Positions 1 through 11,412 of a DNA stretch of 15,718 bases are shown here, one piece after another. The number at the start of each line of letters is the position of its first letter. Position 1 is the stretch's first letter. The notes beneath the pieces are model-generated. The model had not been told where the DNA came from and did no database searches. It saw only the letters and a list, made by a program, of their open reading frames with translations. The stretch lies in contig JAOXYB010026579.1 in assembly GCA_028565635.1 (NCBI GenBank), forward strand, positions 1 through 15,718, in the 5' to 3' direction. This DNA is from Phoronis ovalis. Its lineage: Eukaryota > Phoronida > Phoronidae. Made by a program: the position numbers and the translations under genes.

Positions 1-477
1 TATAAATGACAGATATTTGCATAAATTAGTGACAAAATATTAAATCATAAGATAAAATGATCTTTTTAGATTAGTTATATAGGATTCTTTAAGTTTGCAT
101 TGTTAACAAAATATGTGCATACGCATAGTGTCATAACAAAACGTATTAATTTAATAATTATCAGCATCTAAAAATACTTTTGTTGCGGTGTACGGGTATA
201 GTTTTAACTTGTATCGCGTTGCATGTTTCAATTCCAAGTATACATGTGTGTGGTGAACATTGAAAGTAATTTTTAAAAACTAAATTATTTAATATTGTAA
301 TTACAACCACATATTTTTTGATACTAGTATTTCTCTTTAAAAAGTGAATACTTAAGTGGTGTGAAATTCATCAATAATTTTACAGAAATATGTTGCATTT
401 GTTGACAGAGTGTAGAATTATGGTAACTAGCACTTATAATACATACTGGTTAACGAAATAATTCTTTTGCATTACAG
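1..477. other. Upstream non-coding region
   Basis: AT-rich sequence before the first coding exon. I see no convincing reading frame, repeat or RNA gene in it. It may be promoter sequence of the long form, or an intron interrupting its 5' untranslated region, since an acceptor-like site ends it at 471-477. No clear TATA box is placed suitably for the start codon at 621. Confidence 0.4.
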
Positions 478-620
478 TATAATTAACCAAGATAGTAGGA
501 ATTTGTAATACCAAGAGAATTTTCGGGATAATCAACTTTTAACGGATTACAAGAAACGTCTCTTAGTGTAATTTGTTATAATTTCGATCGGGAATATAGT
601 CAATTATAAAATAGGAAAGA
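471..620 (+). other. Probable 5' UTR of form A, with possible splice acceptor
   Basis: A pyrimidine-rich stretch runs into attacag at 471-477, a fair 3' splice site, which would place a 5' untranslated exon segment at 478-620. An in-frame TAG at 612-614 lies just before the ATG at 621, so the coding frame cannot extend upstream within this exon. Whether the leader is spliced or the transcript starts here cannot be told from sequence alone. Confidence 0.3.
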
Positions 621-1707
621 ATGAGCACAACACCAAACAGGAGGCCTGAGGGATTGTACGCAGCTAAAGGAAAGAATCTATGGCGTCAAAAGAGAGTAGA
701 CTCATTGGATCTTCCAGATGATCGTCGTACTGGGATACATCAACAGAGTAGTACCGAAACTAGCGGAATAGGTAGCTTAGGACCAGATGGTACACCATCG
801 GCAAACGCATCCATTGAGAATATTAACACAAGCCCGACTGAGGTACAAAGAAACCAACGCTATAATGGTTCACCACCCCAACAATCACGGGACTATAGGC
901 GAAATATGCCCCAGCTAATAGTTACTCAACCAAGCATTAAAGGGAAGTCGCGCATGATAAGTATGGATTCATATTCAACCAATAGAGATCAACGTTATCC
1001 AATGGATCAATACGGTGAAGAAATCAATGACAACGAGTCGATTCATTCTAATGCTACTGACTTTGACGAGTTATTCGAAAGTAATCACCGTAGGAATAGC
1101 AAGGAGCATCTGCAAATACCGGGGCAAGAAAATCCACAAGATTCATCCAACATGGATGATTTGGACTATGAACAAAGTCGTGGATTGTTACCACGAAGTC
1201 CTTCGTCAAGGAGAAAATCAAATCAGACGAGACGGTTTCTTAATACACCAACATCCGCTTGGTTACAATGGTCGGAAGAGCGAAGAGCGTCTTACAAAAA
1301 GAAAAAAGAAATATTGGCGCAAAAACAAAAAGAAATGGAGGACAAAAAAATACCAACACCAGTAAAAAAGGCAAGAAAAGAAAGTGTTATTTTCATGGCA
1401 AAAGTTGATGCTAATCATCTAATAGACTCCGATGAAGAAGATAGAGCAGCACACCGTTTAACTGTGCTCAAAGAAGAAGGTCCTGCAGTAGAAGTTCAAA
1501 CAACACCAAGGAAACAAAAGAAAAATGTACAAAAAAAGACCAACATTGACGATTTTAATTTAACACCAGGACAGTGGAAAACTGTATTTGGATTTTGGCA
1601 ACATCGAGTATTTGTTCGTGCTAGACATATAGGTTTGATCTTTGCGCCAATTGCCGCGATTTTTGGAATAATTAGCTGCGTGAATGACCAGTGGACACTG
1701 TATCCAG
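621..1707 (+). CDS. Exon 1A: long cytoplasmic N-terminus and membrane helix 1 of form A
   Basis: It encodes residues 1-362 plus the first base of codon 363. The ATG has A at -3, and an in-frame stop lies at 612-614. Residues 1 to about 334 are polar and low in complexity (Ser, Asn, Gln, Arg, Glu rich) and look disordered. Three basic phosphosite-type motifs RRxS occur at 157-160, 197-200 and 221-224. A Lys/Glu-rich, probably helical or coiled-coil stretch spans about 219-245, and an acidic patch sits near 268-274. Helix 1 spans about 336-354 and is followed by DQWT, whose W358 is the first tryptophan of the family's loop signature. The exon ends at CAG|GTAGGT. Family members usually have a few to a few tens of residues before helix 1, so this tail is exceptional. 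The tail itself matches nothing I recognise; scaffold or cytoskeletal binding would be a guess. Confidence 0.8.
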
Positions 1708-4700
1708 GTAGGTGATGTTTTTACACGACTCTTTAAATATTTATTATTTATAAATGACATTATGGCACAATAGCAAAAATGAAAAGTATGCAAACAGTGT
1801 ACAAAATCCTCCAAAACAGCTGAGTAGATTGGTTCGTGTTCAAATTAGGCATGCAATTACTATATAATAATGAAATATGTCCGTACACTTTTTTTCTTGG
1901 CTGCTGTTTTATCTTCTCATTTTTGCTGTACGGAGAACATACAGTATTAACAAATAAAATGCAGTTATTTCAAACATATAACATGTAGTCGAATATATTA
2001 ATAATAAAAATTAATTCGTGAATGCATTCATCCTGTAGCCGAAAGTTGTCATTGCTAAACACTTTGTTTTTGTACACTTCCATTGATATTGTTTGAAGTA
2101 TTTCGGCTTAATTTTTCTGCATAACGATTACACATATTCAAATGCTACAGCGTTCAATACGATATATAATAGGTTTGTCATTTAAACAAACAAACTCTCA
2201 TAAAATATTCATATTTCAAGCCTTCGACGAGTGTTTTCTATTATAGAATTTTCAACGTCTATGCTAATAATAAGGAAATAAATGTTCTGGTTAAGATGAA
2301 CAAGCCTATTTTACAAGCCCTTATTTTATCGGCTGTAAGATATTTAAATTTCAGTTGATTAATGTTCTACTGGATCTTCACTGATACTAAGTTACTTATG
2401 ATTAAAATAATTTTCAATGGAATATGAACGTATTCCTATTTTGTCTAGTGTGCAAAGAATTAATAATAGCTAGACATTTTTTAATCCAAGTCAAAATTTC
2501 ACCCACCTAATTTAAAGCTCGTAATGTTTAGTATAGCAACAGTTGCAATTTTCAGGCCACAATACATATATCATTGTACCCATACGCATCATATATTAAT
2601 CAATTTTATTATATTACAAGCGTTTTATATTTTATTGCAATCACATCGAATCCATCCGATACTACTTAGAGACATTTTTATTTAAAAATATTTTATAAAT
2701 GCTATTTTGCTTCATCCCTAAAACGCTCACACTGGATGTTACAATCAAAATCAAATCATAACAAGAAAAATCAGAATAGAATGATACCGCATATATTTCA
2801 GAGAACTTATATATTTTAATGCAATACATGTAATAACGTATAAACTGCTTCATTGTTATAGGATTGTTAATGTTTCATTTATTTTACAGCAGCACTTTGT
2901 GTTAAATTTTTAAATGTACTTTAATAGGGCTTCAAAGTATATTTTTATTTGTTCATTATCTTACTTTTCTTATTACCAATGTACAGCGTCTTCGAATGAT
3001 TTTAGCAGACACACGACGCTATATAAATTTTATTATCGTAATTATTTATTATTTCTATATAAAGCAACAATTAAAGCCACGATATCATGTAGACTAGACA
3101 CTGGTATGCACTGCGCTTGAGTAATCATGACTGATACGAAAAGCAAACAAATAATGTGAATATTCTCACATAAAGTACACAGTAGTAACATGCAGAACAG
3201 AAAATGGAGGTAGCCATTTAGAAATAAATTTCATATTATAATTTATTAATTGCCAACACCAGACACGGCGGAGTAAGAAATAATTATTTGACATACATAC
3301 AAATATATTTATGAATAATTGTGTTTTATCAATAAGGACCGATTAGGAGAAAGCAAGATTTTCCCTAACTGGCATCAGTCCCAACGAATTTCGTTGTTGG
3401 CATCATAAGTTATCTAGTCCACTTGCGATTATACTAAGCTATTTCACTTTGAAAATGCATGGATGGACAGCAACATATTCCAGACAGTTGAAGTCTTATC
3501 TTACATACACAACAAATAAATAATAAAATATAACATTAATCACAAGTCCAATTAACAAGTAAATTACAATTTTTCTGGTATTAGAAAAGATTGATCGATG
3601 AGAATATTATACATTCCCCTGTGTCATGTTTTTTTATGTATTCATAGCCTTATCCTGATCCATGTTGTCGGTAAAGAAACACTTCCATTATTTCATCAAA
3701 TTGGAAGTTTATCTTCCCGCATATGATAGTAATATCATAAATACCATGGGGAAAATAGAGTCAAAAAAGCATTTTATATTTTACAATTTAAATTGAAGTA
3801 ATAGAAATCACTTCGCATAAAACATGTTTAAGACTAATGTTCTGGCACATTTTACAATATTGAATGGACAAGATATTCGAAAAAAGAACTTCCCATCGCC
3901 TTAATTGTGTATAACTTTACTAATAACATTTATTGTTAATACATCTTTGTAATGAAAAACATTGCCCTAAGGCAACACCAATAGCAAGTGTGTTGTTTGT
4001 TTTTCCTGTTTTTCCAAATTTAGTTTTAATAAAGTTAAGGTAAAATATAAAATCACATTAAGTTATTTAAACCCGTATACGCATGGTGAGACTGTCATGC
4101 TGTTAACGGCAACGAAACGAATCACTGTATGCACCGAATAGCTTAAGTTTTGGTTCTCTGGGGTACTTCGCTTGTCAAGAGTAAATATTAGATGAAATAA
4201 TTATGAATATTTGATCAGATGGTGCGATGCTTACAACTGAAAGTAGATAAATTATTAATATAATTAGTCAGTTGCAATACTTGCATGTATAAAACCCAAT
4301 ATCAAACCGTGAATATTAGCTATGAAATTATGCGGCAATAAAGAAATAATTATAAAAGTGTATGCATTCAACTTTACTACTTTTCAAGAACGGAAAGTTG
4401 ACTTTAATTTTCAAACGTCATCACACGTTCATTTTTCATGTAAAGCACATATCGGGAGCATGTCAACATTTGCGCTATATCTAAGAAACTAGTTAAAATT
4501 CATGTCCTGCGTACACTGTGCCATTAGCCAATGCAATTTGGAGTCTTTCATGTCACATGCCCGGTCACATGTAAGGTAGAATAGCCATTTTGTTTTTGTT
4601 CTTCACCATCAAACGGATATTTAATTGTAACTACAACTGGTTGATAATAAATAAAAGTGAATGGTTTTGCAATGTATTTTCTGTCTCTTTGCAGTATTAA

Positions 4701-5194
4701 AATGAACAAACAAATCTCCCTGTTAACACATACAACTCAATTGTGTGTACATTGTATCGCATTACGTGCACCTTATCACCGATATTCTGATTGATTACTC
4801 GGTCTCTGTCTTTTTAAACACATAAAAAATCTCCAAATACAAGTAACTAACTAATATAAAGGTGGCGCGATGCTACAAGTTTCAAAATATTCTCGCCATT
4901 TATCTTACTTTTTTGTTATGAATATTTATAGCATTTATCTCTGGGGTAATTATATACTCGATATTCCAATGAAATATATATAATATATTATAATGAATTT
5001 ATTTATAAAGTGCGCCTACGTCTAAATATACATGTATCATATTTGCATAAATAAATAAAAGGCGTTTGGCAGTAATTTTCATTTTTCTAGTAAATATACG
5101 AATAGTTCGTGATCAACATGCGTCATGCTAAAACGCCATCTATTGGCATAAAAAATATTAAAACAAGTCTTTAACTGTGTTATTTCGTTTTCAG
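1708..5194 (+). other. Intron between exons 1A and 2A
   Basis: This 3.5 kb stretch begins gtaggtga and ends ttttcag. Open frames inside it (for example 2914-3120 on plus and 2662-2853 on minus) are short, AT-driven and lack family features. I see no intact mobile element or tandem repeat. A CTCF-like motif lies near its 3' end and is listed separately. Confidence 0.6.
5133..5146 (-). promoter_or_regulatory. Weak CTCF-core-like motif upstream of exon 2A
   Basis: On the minus strand the bases read CCAATAGATGGCGT. This matches the published CTCF core CCASYAGRKGGCRS at 12 of 14 positions, with mismatches at position 4 and the last position. It ends 48 bases before exon 2A and has the same orientation as the better match at 5341-5354. 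By itself this would be a weak call; the pairing around one exon is what makes it worth listing. Confidence 0.3.
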
Positions 5195-5320
5195 AGGGTC
5201 ATCACGGACTATGGTCAAATTGCACAACCAACTTCAATTTTACAAACGAGACTCACAGTACGCCGTTCCCTGACCTGGTGCCTGGAATCGATGAGTACTG
5301 CGGTCCTCTTAGCGATATAC
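5195..5320 (+). CDS. Exon 2A: first extracellular loop of form A
   Basis: 126 bases, phase 1 at both ends, encoding residues 363-404. The acceptor is tcgttttcag and the donor is GTGAGT. The loop begins EGHHGLWSNC, giving G367-L368-W369-x2-C372, and the second cysteine is C398 in EYCG. This is the W...GLW..C...C pattern of PMP22/claudin proteins, where the two cysteines form a disulfide. The 25-residue spacing between the cysteines is longer than the usual 8-10 of claudins. Three N-glycosylation sequons are visible: N371-C-T, N377-F-T and N380-E-T. It corresponds in position and phase to exon 2B, and the two are probably alternatives. The exon is too short to stand out as an open frame and was found through its splice sites. 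Confidence 0.8.
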
Positions 5321-7960
5321 GTGAGTAAACATATATAATTGCGCCATCTAGTGGATGTTTTTTCAAATGAAATATTCCAAATACTTAAGTATTTTATACG
5401 AGAAGGCAACGAGACAATAAATAGGAAGGTACAAGTGTACTAACAATTTAAAAAATCAATATATTTCTGTAATTGATATGTCGTGCGGTGTGAAGGCATG
5501 GGTGAAATTTTGATTGTAAGATGCTGACAGAATGACAATGAACGGGCATAATACTTTGAATGATTGTTTGCGTTCGTTTGTGATATCCGGTTAGTTAAGA
5601 AAATCGGTTTTATTTCTATTTAGTGTGAAATATTTAAACACCATACTTAATTAAAGAGGTTTTATTAGTAAATTTGATGTAGAGAACATATATACGAATG
5701 CTTACAGTAAGATCTGTAATATTCATCGCTATCATTCAATAATGTTGCAAGCGTTTTCGCAGTATGGTTTAGGGCAAAATGAAGACTGCTAACGGATCGG
5801 AATCACCTGGTAAAAACATATTTCCTCACCAGATGGAGTGTCAACACATCATAATTGTCCTCTTTCATGATGTAATAATGTTGCGTCTGATAAAAAAGAA
5901 AAAACAGTTATTCAAATCAATGTTTTGTAAGCTTATCTGAGAATACAGTTTTCACGTAGTCACGAACCTAAAAGAAATTTTAAATATCCGGGATCCAATT
6001 GAATACCGGTGACTACCGACTTTCCAGTGCAAGTGAAGACATAACTTTATAATCTATTAGGTATGTAAATTACCATATCAATACCTATAATTTATAAAAG
6101 AAGTTGGAGATTTAGAGTTTATAACCATGGATACTAAAAAGCTTTGACGTAATTTTGCGATGATAGCAAGATGTACCGGGGAGATATTCGCACAATTCAT
6201 ATCCAGAACATCTATTTTTGGCATCATGCATCCTAACCAAAGTTGTTTATTGCTTCGTTCATTTATTTTTGAAAAAGTTCTTCATCCATTATACTATGGC
6301 CAAGAATATGCCCGATATTTTCTAGGTCGCATGAATTATTCAACCTACCAGAAACGTTTTCGCAATACTAGAAAAACATGTCAAAAAGGTGCATACAACT
6401 TTGACGTCACAAGTACTGCAAGCGAATTCTTATCAGTTTCAGTTACCAGTGCTGACGAAGTATTAGTAGTTATATGGCTTACATGCTGTAAGCATATCGA
6501 TCCGTTGAATATGTAAATGTATATGATTGAGGAAAAAAACCTGTGCGCTATTAAAATATATTGGAATTTCATAAATCATAACAAAATCAAGTTAGCGACA
6601 TTGTCATATTTGGCTAAGAAAATATTGGGCGTTCTCATTTCTAGGTATTAGTTTACATTAAATAAAATTAGTTTTGAAATGTGACGATAAAAGTAAGGTA
6701 TAGTTGATTCCATCCGATGAGTATAAACTCCAGTAAAAACGTAGCCTATGTGGATTGCGGACATCAAGCTTTATTAATTAACGATATAATATAGTGAACA
6801 AAACTGCACAAGGTATGCCATTGGTGGACTATTTACGTTAATAGTCGTTTAAAGTCGATACCTTGAGTATAACGTAAAATTGCTGGGGGCGAGGGACAAT
6901 TAGGTCAAGATTAATAAATATAGCGGAAAACATAGTAATAGTTTACAGCAAGACGTTCATAATGCGGCATTGTGTATTACAACTAACAGGATCCGATAAA
7001 CTAAACAACACTAGAAAACATTTCATAGGATTATAGACAAACCATTCAGAAGAACACAAGGTAAAGTTATAACATTAAACGCTTCATAAATCATAGAAAA
7101 GTAGCATTTGTATCCTGTCAAGACATAATGTTAATTGTGGTAATATTAAGGTAACATTTTGATGTCGTAAATAACAGAGCCGTTCTACAGAAAGAAAATC
7201 AAAATTGTGTGCAGATCGCGACCTCTAAAAGACAATGAACAAACGATAGAACATTATAGCGTGAATATACAAAAATAAAGGGAGTCAAAACATACGGTAT
7301 GTAGCGCATTGACTATCTTCCCAGCTTAACCAGAGAATTCGGGTAAAATGATGAAATCAGAATAATATTTCTTTCCTTTTTTGCCTACTGCATTATGTTT
7401 AGTATTACTTATCTCAGTGTAGATGCAGAAACCTGACAGCAGATTCATAGCAACGTTACAGTTTCCACTAAATTATATAGTGTTACTCCAACTATAGTCT
7501 ACCTTTCCATTATAACACTATATGGTACTTAACTGAGGAGAGTAGGAAAGCAATTTTCATTTTATAAACCACTAGAGAATATTAATTTTGCTTATGCATA
7601 TTAGTATATTATATCCGCCGAGTTGATCAAGTGCATCTGTTCGTGTACAATATCTGTGGGTTAATTAATTTCATACACCGTGTGTCATCACGTATCAGAC
7701 ATTTATTTTATGATTAAAACGTAGAACACCGATAAATATGACGATCGTGACTTTATTGCAGCAAAAAAAATGATAAAGCCATCTGCTCTTTCGGAACTGG
7801 TAATATAAAAAATCAGAATTCATCAAAACGTGAGTTGAAACAAGAAAGAAATTAACTACAGGAGCCGGACGCTTTACATGTAAACGTGAAGAAATTTGTG
7901 CGAAATATGAAGTGGCTATAAAATATTTTGGAAGTGTAAACATAAAATATAGACATTTGC
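5321..7960 (+). other. Form A intron sequence upstream of the form B promoter
   Basis: In form A this is part of a 6.1 kb intron running from the donor at 5321 (gtgagt) to the acceptor at 11411-11412. It holds no exon that could supply helices 2 to 4, which argues that form A uses the shared exons downstream. The longest open frame, 118 codons at 6160-6516, has no family resemblance or obvious splice framing. Apart from the CTCF-like motif at its start I see nothing supportable. Confidence 0.5.
5341..5354 (-). promoter_or_regulatory. CTCF-core-like motif downstream of exon 2A
   Basis: The minus strand reads CCACTAGATGGCGC, which fits the CTCF core consensus CCASYAGRKGGCRS at all 14 positions. 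It begins 20 bases after the exon 2A donor junction. CTCF is conserved across bilaterian animals and can act as an insulator or slow polymerase near alternative exons. Function here is inferred from the motif only. The same word can also be carried by dispersed repeats. Confidence 0.5.
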
Positions 7961-7968
7961 ACTTAAAA

Positions 7969-7976
7969 TATAAAAG
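7969..7976 (+). promoter_or_regulatory. TATA-like box, candidate promoter of form B
   Basis: The octamer TATAAAAG fits the TATA consensus and lies about 200 bases before the form B ATG. It would place a start near position 8000 and give a leader of roughly 175 bases. A second similar word, TATAAAAT, occurs at 7918-7925. In DNA this AT-rich such words arise by chance, so the call rests mainly on position. Confidence 0.3.
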
Positions 7977-8176
7977 TTGGACGTCGGATCAAAGCTGTAG
8001 ACAATCTGTGTTACAAGTGATGTACAAGATCACGTAAAGACGATGTAATACTAGTGTACAGAAACTCCTTTAACAAAAAAACAGAAAGTAGGTGGTTCAA
8101 GCACAACAAGCTTATTAATCTGTGCATTTATGCAAAAATAAGAAATGCCCGTGGTTCTTAAATCACAACACAACAT

Positions 8177-8381
8177 ATGAAAAGTATGAAGAATTTCTTA
8201 AAATTTAAAATCCCAGACACTGAAACGGATTCTCGGCGCTATAGAGAGGAACACCGTGTACGAGAGACACAGTTGTACAAACCTTTCCGATATCTAGGAT
8301 TTTCAGTAGCTGTTCTATCAACAATTTTAGGCATTATAGGATTATTATCGGAACATTGGGTAGAAGGTAAAGGCCCAGGAG
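8177..8381 (+). CDS. Exon 1B: short N-terminus and membrane helix 1 of form B
   Basis: It encodes residues 1-68 plus the first base of codon 69. An in-frame TAA at 8159-8161 closes the frame upstream. The next ATG, codon 4 at 8186, has a better context (A at -3), so initiation there is possible. Residues 1 to about 38 are charged and cytoplasmic. Helix 1 spans about 39-57 and is followed by SEHW, with W61 as the first tryptophan of the loop signature. The preferred donor is GAG|GTAAGT, with the intron starting at 8382. A weaker donor GAAG|GTAAAG, 15 bases earlier, is also phase 1. The exon parallels exon 1A in layout (helix 1, then polar-polar-W), suggesting the two arose by duplication of the 5' part of the gene. 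Confidence 0.75.
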
Positions 8382-10623
8382 GTAAGTTAGAAGTGTTAAT
8401 GTTTCAGGACAAAAATAAAATTCAGTAGTAATAATTAACCCTTTACTGTGTTATTACGCAAATTAATAGCAGCGAATAATGCCGACGTGAATGGTGTTCC
8501 AGTCACCTATGGTGTAGTATGATGTTTGCCTTTCAAAATGTTACAAGTATTATCTACTATAAATTGCTTTTATATGTATTCACAAATTCCTATTTGTTTT
8601 ACATGCATTCTTTTTTTTCCAAATTGAACGTAGTTGGCTATATACTTCTCTGATCTTGTGCAACACGTTTTAACAAATAGTACGTAATAGCCCCGGCCTT
8701 CTCTCTGAAAAATATAGTGATCATAAAAATTAAATTTGCATTTGGACATCCTAGAGACTTCAGTGTTGTTATCGGTTTTGAAGACCAAAAATGGGAGTCG
8801 AACTACCATAACGTTTATACCTGTCATCATCGGAATTAATGTACCCAATTACGTTTCTATTTAGTTCTCTGTGATTAGGACAATAATGAAAAATAAAAAA
8901 CATTCTGATTACATATAAATACGAAATATACCCAATGGCTCATGTAGTATCGTCTCCTTGATGTAACCGCCTTGAACGCGGATTGATTTTTCATAATATG
9001 ACTAAGTACCGGTATGAACTACCAGCATCATATGACCATCAAACGTGTAATTTAATTAGCTGACAGGAGGAAATCGTGAAATTTCTGTGATAAATCATAA
9101 TCCAATGTGCTTACAATGAAACACAACTAACCAGCACAGAATGGTTCTATACCAGTTTGTAGATTGCAATGAAATTATTATTTTAGCAGGAAATCTTAAT
9201 ATCCCACTACCCAAATTTTATCTTACCTATAAATTCAAATATTGAATAACGATAAACTGTTTAACATAGTTCTAAATTGGAATATTTAGTCTTCACGTTC
9301 ATGCCAGACAGGGAACGCTTAATCTCTTTATCCCTCTTTACATCTTACCACCTTTTCAATGCACTTTTTGGGGGGTACAGATCAGCAAAGCAAGATAGAT
9401 TAAAATATAATATGAATGAGCAATGGGTAGAAAATCAGTGTGGAAAAGAAATGAAACTGATGATTGGATATTAGTATTCATAAAACTCTCACAGCTACGC
9501 AACATGTTCTATATTGCTCTATAATAATAAATATGTTTTTACCCGGTTATACACCAGATACGAATGGCATATACTAGTATGAAATCAACAGCATTGAACA
9601 AACTTGATTTTTTTTATTAATAGATACAGATGTCATTACAGAATGGCAGAAATATAATTTAAACACATTATCTTTCATAAACGTCAAGAAGAGCGGAAAT
9701 GAAACATCAATAACTGTTGAGAGTTCTATAAAACATGTTTCAAAAGGTTTTTACATTCATTTCAAGGCCGCGATATAGGACAGTTCCTCGGGACCGTTCT
9801 CTTACTTTAATAAGTTGCTTTAATGTCTACATTGTGGAGCAAAACTAAACGTTTATAAACAACTATTAGTTACAAACAAATCGATGTTTCCGTGATCCCT
9901 TCGCATTGCATTGAATATTGTGGGGGTATACATAGGAGGGAAAAGAACACTGGAGAAGATCGGAGAAGGGAATAGGAGGGCTGTTAAATGAAATATAATA
10001 TTAACAATAATATACGACCAAGACTACAAAAAATGATTTTACTTCTTTTTCCTTCATTGCAAGTATATTTGGGAAAGACTATGTGAATGATATAATATAC
10101 TGAAGCACCTGCTGTAAATCACGATATATGTTTAAGTATAATTCAATATTTTGCCTTTAGGTACAGATCGATGAGAAAATCATTAGTAAAGTTTCATTTG
10201 CATGTAAATAATGCGTGTTTTGTGCAAATAATTACTGAACAATCATGCAGTATAAACAAGAGTTCTCGCTTATATATGAGGATGCTCATGCACGTCATTG
10301 ATTACAATACTTACGTACAATCGAGTCTTAAAAAAAGGACACTTTCACTTCTGTAACCGTGTTAACTCATTGAAATGTCTTTCTCATTTTCGCACCGCCA
10401 TAATTTTTTTTTCTGAGAGCAGTTATTTTATTTAATATGATCTACCCCTTCTTGCGATTCAACAAGCACCGATGACAAAACTAGAAATTTCTAGAACTTC
10501 CAAATTGAACAGTTACTTTTAAACATGCATAATCAACCCTGAACATTTTTCTTTCTTATCGAAAAACAGTGACATTATTTTGTAATACATAAAACCTTGT
10601 TTGTTGTTTGCTTTGTTTTATAG
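8382..10623 (+). other. Intron between exons 1B and 2B
   Basis: It starts gtaagt and ends in a pyrimidine-rich tract with ttttatag. The open frames at 9277-9474 and 10171-10356 and the minus-strand frame at 8570-8848 look like chance. A purine-rich stretch near 9925-9980 and an octamer-like POU site at 10196-10209 are the only features noticed. Confidence 0.55.
10196..10209. promoter_or_regulatory. POU octamer-like site
   Basis: ATTTGCATGTAAAT contains the exact octamer ATTTGCAT followed by an overlapping, partly mirrored half. POU-domain factors bind such sites. It lies in the exon 1B to 2B intron, about 415 bases before exon 2B. A single short AT-rich word is weak evidence. Confidence 0.15.
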
Positions 10624-10719
10624 CATTTGGAGTAGGAATATGGACGAATTGCTACACAAATTTGACAATGCTCATCATGAATGGAAACGACACGTGTTCG
10701 GCAGATTTAAAATTCACAC
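10624..10719 (+). CDS. Exon 2B: first extracellular loop of form B
   Basis: 96 bases, phase 1 at both ends, encoding residues 69-100. The acceptor is ttgttttatag and the donor is GTAGGA. It starts AFGVGIWTNC, giving G73-I74-W75-x2-C78, and the second cysteine is C93, a spacing of 14 residues. This is the counterpart of the GLW..C...C loop of exon 2A, with Ile in place of Leu. Sequons are present at N81-L-T and N90-D-T. The loop is ten residues shorter than the exon 2A loop and has little identity to it beyond the signature. Its last base is C, as in exon 2A, so both forms make the same Gln codon with exon 3. Confidence 0.75.
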
Positions 10720-11412
10720 GTAGGATCTATTTTGTTCATATCATATCCGCCACAATTACCTCCTAGACAGAATCCCATTCCACAATTATTATAGTCATAT
10801 TGTTATCTGCTTAATGTTATTTTTATGCAGCTATTTAATATTCAATCTGGTACCCAGTCAACAGCTTTAACTTGATAACTATCTTATTCCTTAAAACTAC
10901 TAGTTAAAAGTTGGAAATGATAAAATCGGGTATTAGTGATACAATGTTCAGAAGGCTTTATTAAAAGTATTAATGCCAATAGAAAACAAACGTAAAAATC
11001 ATATTACGTTTATTTTGAATTCTGACTAACTGTGCGAATACAAGTTACCCAGTCTGAATGTTTTCTTTTTGATTAAGCATGGTTGATGTGGCAGATATGC
11101 TATTATCATTATGTGTAAGAGTGTGGCATCGAAATGGATCCAAGTCCCCATTTTCGTATTCCACCAGGTTCCATAATAGGGGTATACAACTTCCACGTTA
11201 AGGATTCAGTAACATACAATATTAGATACATTTCTGGCTGAATGTTTGTTTGCAGACGTTGCAGAAGTTTTTGAATGGGTCAAAGTATTGTGATGGTCTG
11301 AATTGTCAGTGTGCCTGATATTGGAGTATGAATCGGCATTACATACCATCAGAATTTAACTGCATCAATTTAATAATAAATAGAGACTGATAATTTTTGT
11401 GTATTTTTACAG
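10720..11412 (+). other. Intron between exons 2B and 3
   Basis: It runs from gtagga to atttttacag. No further loop exon with a G-x-W-x2-C pattern was found in it, and no repeats or RNA genes are apparent. Confidence 0.55.

Noticed and set aside
1015-1365. Second open frame inside exon 1A
   Set aside because: It is a shadow frame within a Lys/Gln-rich coding region. The main frame continues into the conserved helix 1 and loop, and this one does not.
4216-4880. Similar words GGTG-GCGATGCT-ACAA near 4221 and 4861, the second also resembling half a CTCF core
   Set aside because: The similarity is under 20 bases with gaps, and the remaining CTCF positions do not match, so chance is a sufficient explanation.
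4971-5000. Alternating AT run resembling a microsatellite
   Set aside because: It is short and impure, and is ordinary in DNA this AT-rich.
6478-6494. Inverted repeat gcttaca-tgc-tgtaagc
   Set aside because: A 7-base stem with a 3-base loop is expected by chance in a window of this size and sits in no supported element.
6160-6516. 118-codon plus-strand open frame in the form A intron
   Set aside because: It is the longest intronic frame but has no recognisable domain, no hydrophobic helix pattern of this gene family and no matching splice context. It overlaps an open frame on the other strand. Most likely chance or old repeat remains; a protein database search would decide.
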